Positions 28,249 to 28,543 of a stretch of DNA of 28,543 nucleotides are shown piece by piece. The translations under genes were made by a program, and so were the position numbers. Source of the stretch: Stemphylium vesicarium (taxonomy: Eukaryota > Ascomycota > Dothideomycetes > Pleosporales > Pleosporaceae); the NCBI GenBank assembly GCA_004380135.1, contig QXCR01000258.1:1-28543 (forward strand), read 5' to 3'. The notes under the pieces are model-generated. The model searched no databases. It saw nothing but the letters and a program-made list of their open reading frames with translations, and had not been told where the DNA came from. Position 1 is the stretch's first letter. Each line of letters opens with the position of its first letter.

Positions 28249-28543
28249 ACGTACCTCACGGGTTCGTGCACCACACAGGTTCGTGCACCACTTTTGCCAA
28301 GCCCCCACCAAAACCACCCCATTCTGGCGCAAAACAGCCCACTTTGGCCCTGTATAGAGCAATATAACACGAGATATTATTCAGAGTCTACTTCTACTGC
28401 TTGCTTACACGTACGCGCATTATGCCCAGTCTGATTGCACTGTCTGCAGCGCCTTTGAGTTGGCTCACCTCCTTCAGCGCGTACCTGCTTCTTTGCCTTC
28501 TTCCCATCACTACGCGCCCCAAACTCCTTTAGAGCAGTTAGAC
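28249..28543 (-). mobile_element. pogo-like DNA transposon, right-edge partial, inserted at TA
   Basis: Starts ACGTACCTCACGGG directly after a TA inside the Gypsy-2 5' LTR, as expected for Tc1/mariner-pogo insertion. A 14-bp GGTTCGTGCACCAC occurs twice near the end (28261-28274, 28278-28291). The 3' end of a transposase gene follows on the minus strand. No RIP anywhere in it, so it is either young or low in copy number. Confidence 0.8.
28377..28541 (-). CDS. C-terminal end of a pogo-like transposase with CCHC zinc knuckle (partial)
   Basis: 54 residues plus a TAA, open to the window edge, so the N-terminal and catalytic parts are outside. A Lys-rich segment (LKEFGARSDGKKAKKQ) precedes RRCRQCNQTGHNARTCKQ, a perfect C-x2-C-x4-H-x4-C knuckle (residues 32-45 of the visible part), and an acidic end VEVDSE. 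I know this ending from fungal pogo-type transposases, where the knuckle terminates the protein; a gag knuckle would not be followed so closely by a stop and a terminal repeat. No RIP stops. Whether the whole gene is intact cannot be seen. Confidence 0.75.
   Translation of the reverse strand, partial: LTALKEFGARSDGKKAKKQVRAEGGEPTQRRCRQCNQTGHNARTCKQAVEVDSE

Overview
This window looks like nuclear DNA of a filamentous ascomycete (Pezizomycotina). It is a transposon graveyard shaped by repeat-induced point mutation (RIP). Long tracts are extremely rich in TpA. Reading frames of recognisable retrotransposon proteins stay in register for kilobases but are riddled with TAA/TAG stops where CAA/CAG (Gln) or TGG (Trp) is expected. 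Changes are C-to-T in CpA context and, for the other strand, G-to-A in TpG context. The species cannot be named from the sequence. Nothing bacterial in organisation (operons, ribosome binding sites) and no tRNA or rRNA gene was seen.

Layout. 1-2420: 3' part of a Ty1/copia polyprotein (Copia-A, + strand) with a likely start of its 3' LTR at 2423. 2865-3269: fragment on the minus strand with a cysteine pattern like the fungal DUF3716 family. 3270-4515: RIP-mutated spacer, a possible short LTR and a possible MITE. 4516-5538: 3' end of a second copia (Copia-C) with its 153-bp LTR. 5539-13917: one Ty3/gypsy pol (Gypsy-1, minus strand) broken into three pieces by a solo LTR (5782-6003, target duplication AGTTT) and by a complete 6.2-kb copia (Copia-B, 6058-12268, target duplication GTTAT). 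13918-14575: another Copia-B LTR, itself interrupted by a 410-bp solo LTR (14099-14508, target duplication CAGCG). About 14585-17775: a pogo-like DNA transposon with long inverted arms. Its transposase is interrupted by a 119-bp LTR-like insertion (target duplication ATTTA) and its right arm by a second copy of the 222-bp solo LTR (target duplication CATCC). About 17950-21060: an island without RIP signature, holding a candidate 207-bp MITE, an 11-bp minisatellite and the only intact gene, a 605-residue FAD-dependent oxidoreductase (18695-20512). 21347-21480: RIP-mutated Copia-C LTR. 21574-28248: a nearly complete Ty3/gypsy element (Gypsy-2, minus strand) whose 5' LTR is interrupted at a TA by an unmutated pogo-like transposon running off the right edge.

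How it fits together. The nesting gives a relative order of insertion: Gypsy-1 is older than Copia-C, Copia-B and the 222-bp solo LTR, and Gypsy-2 is older than the right-edge pogo element. Short or low-copy stretches (solo LTRs, divergent LTR halves, a linker in Gypsy-1) escape RIP while long shared pol and gag regions are saturated. RIP repeatedly removed catalytic Asp codons (GAY to AAY) in reverse transcriptase, RNase H and integrase, and turned all four zinc ligands of the Gypsy-2 gag knuckle into Tyr. The elements readable here are therefore dead, except possibly the pogo-like copy at the right edge. No new functional system is evident; the interest lies in the RIP mosaic, the dated nesting, small LTR-like mini-elements, and an intact bacterial-looking gene inside heterochromatin-like DNA.
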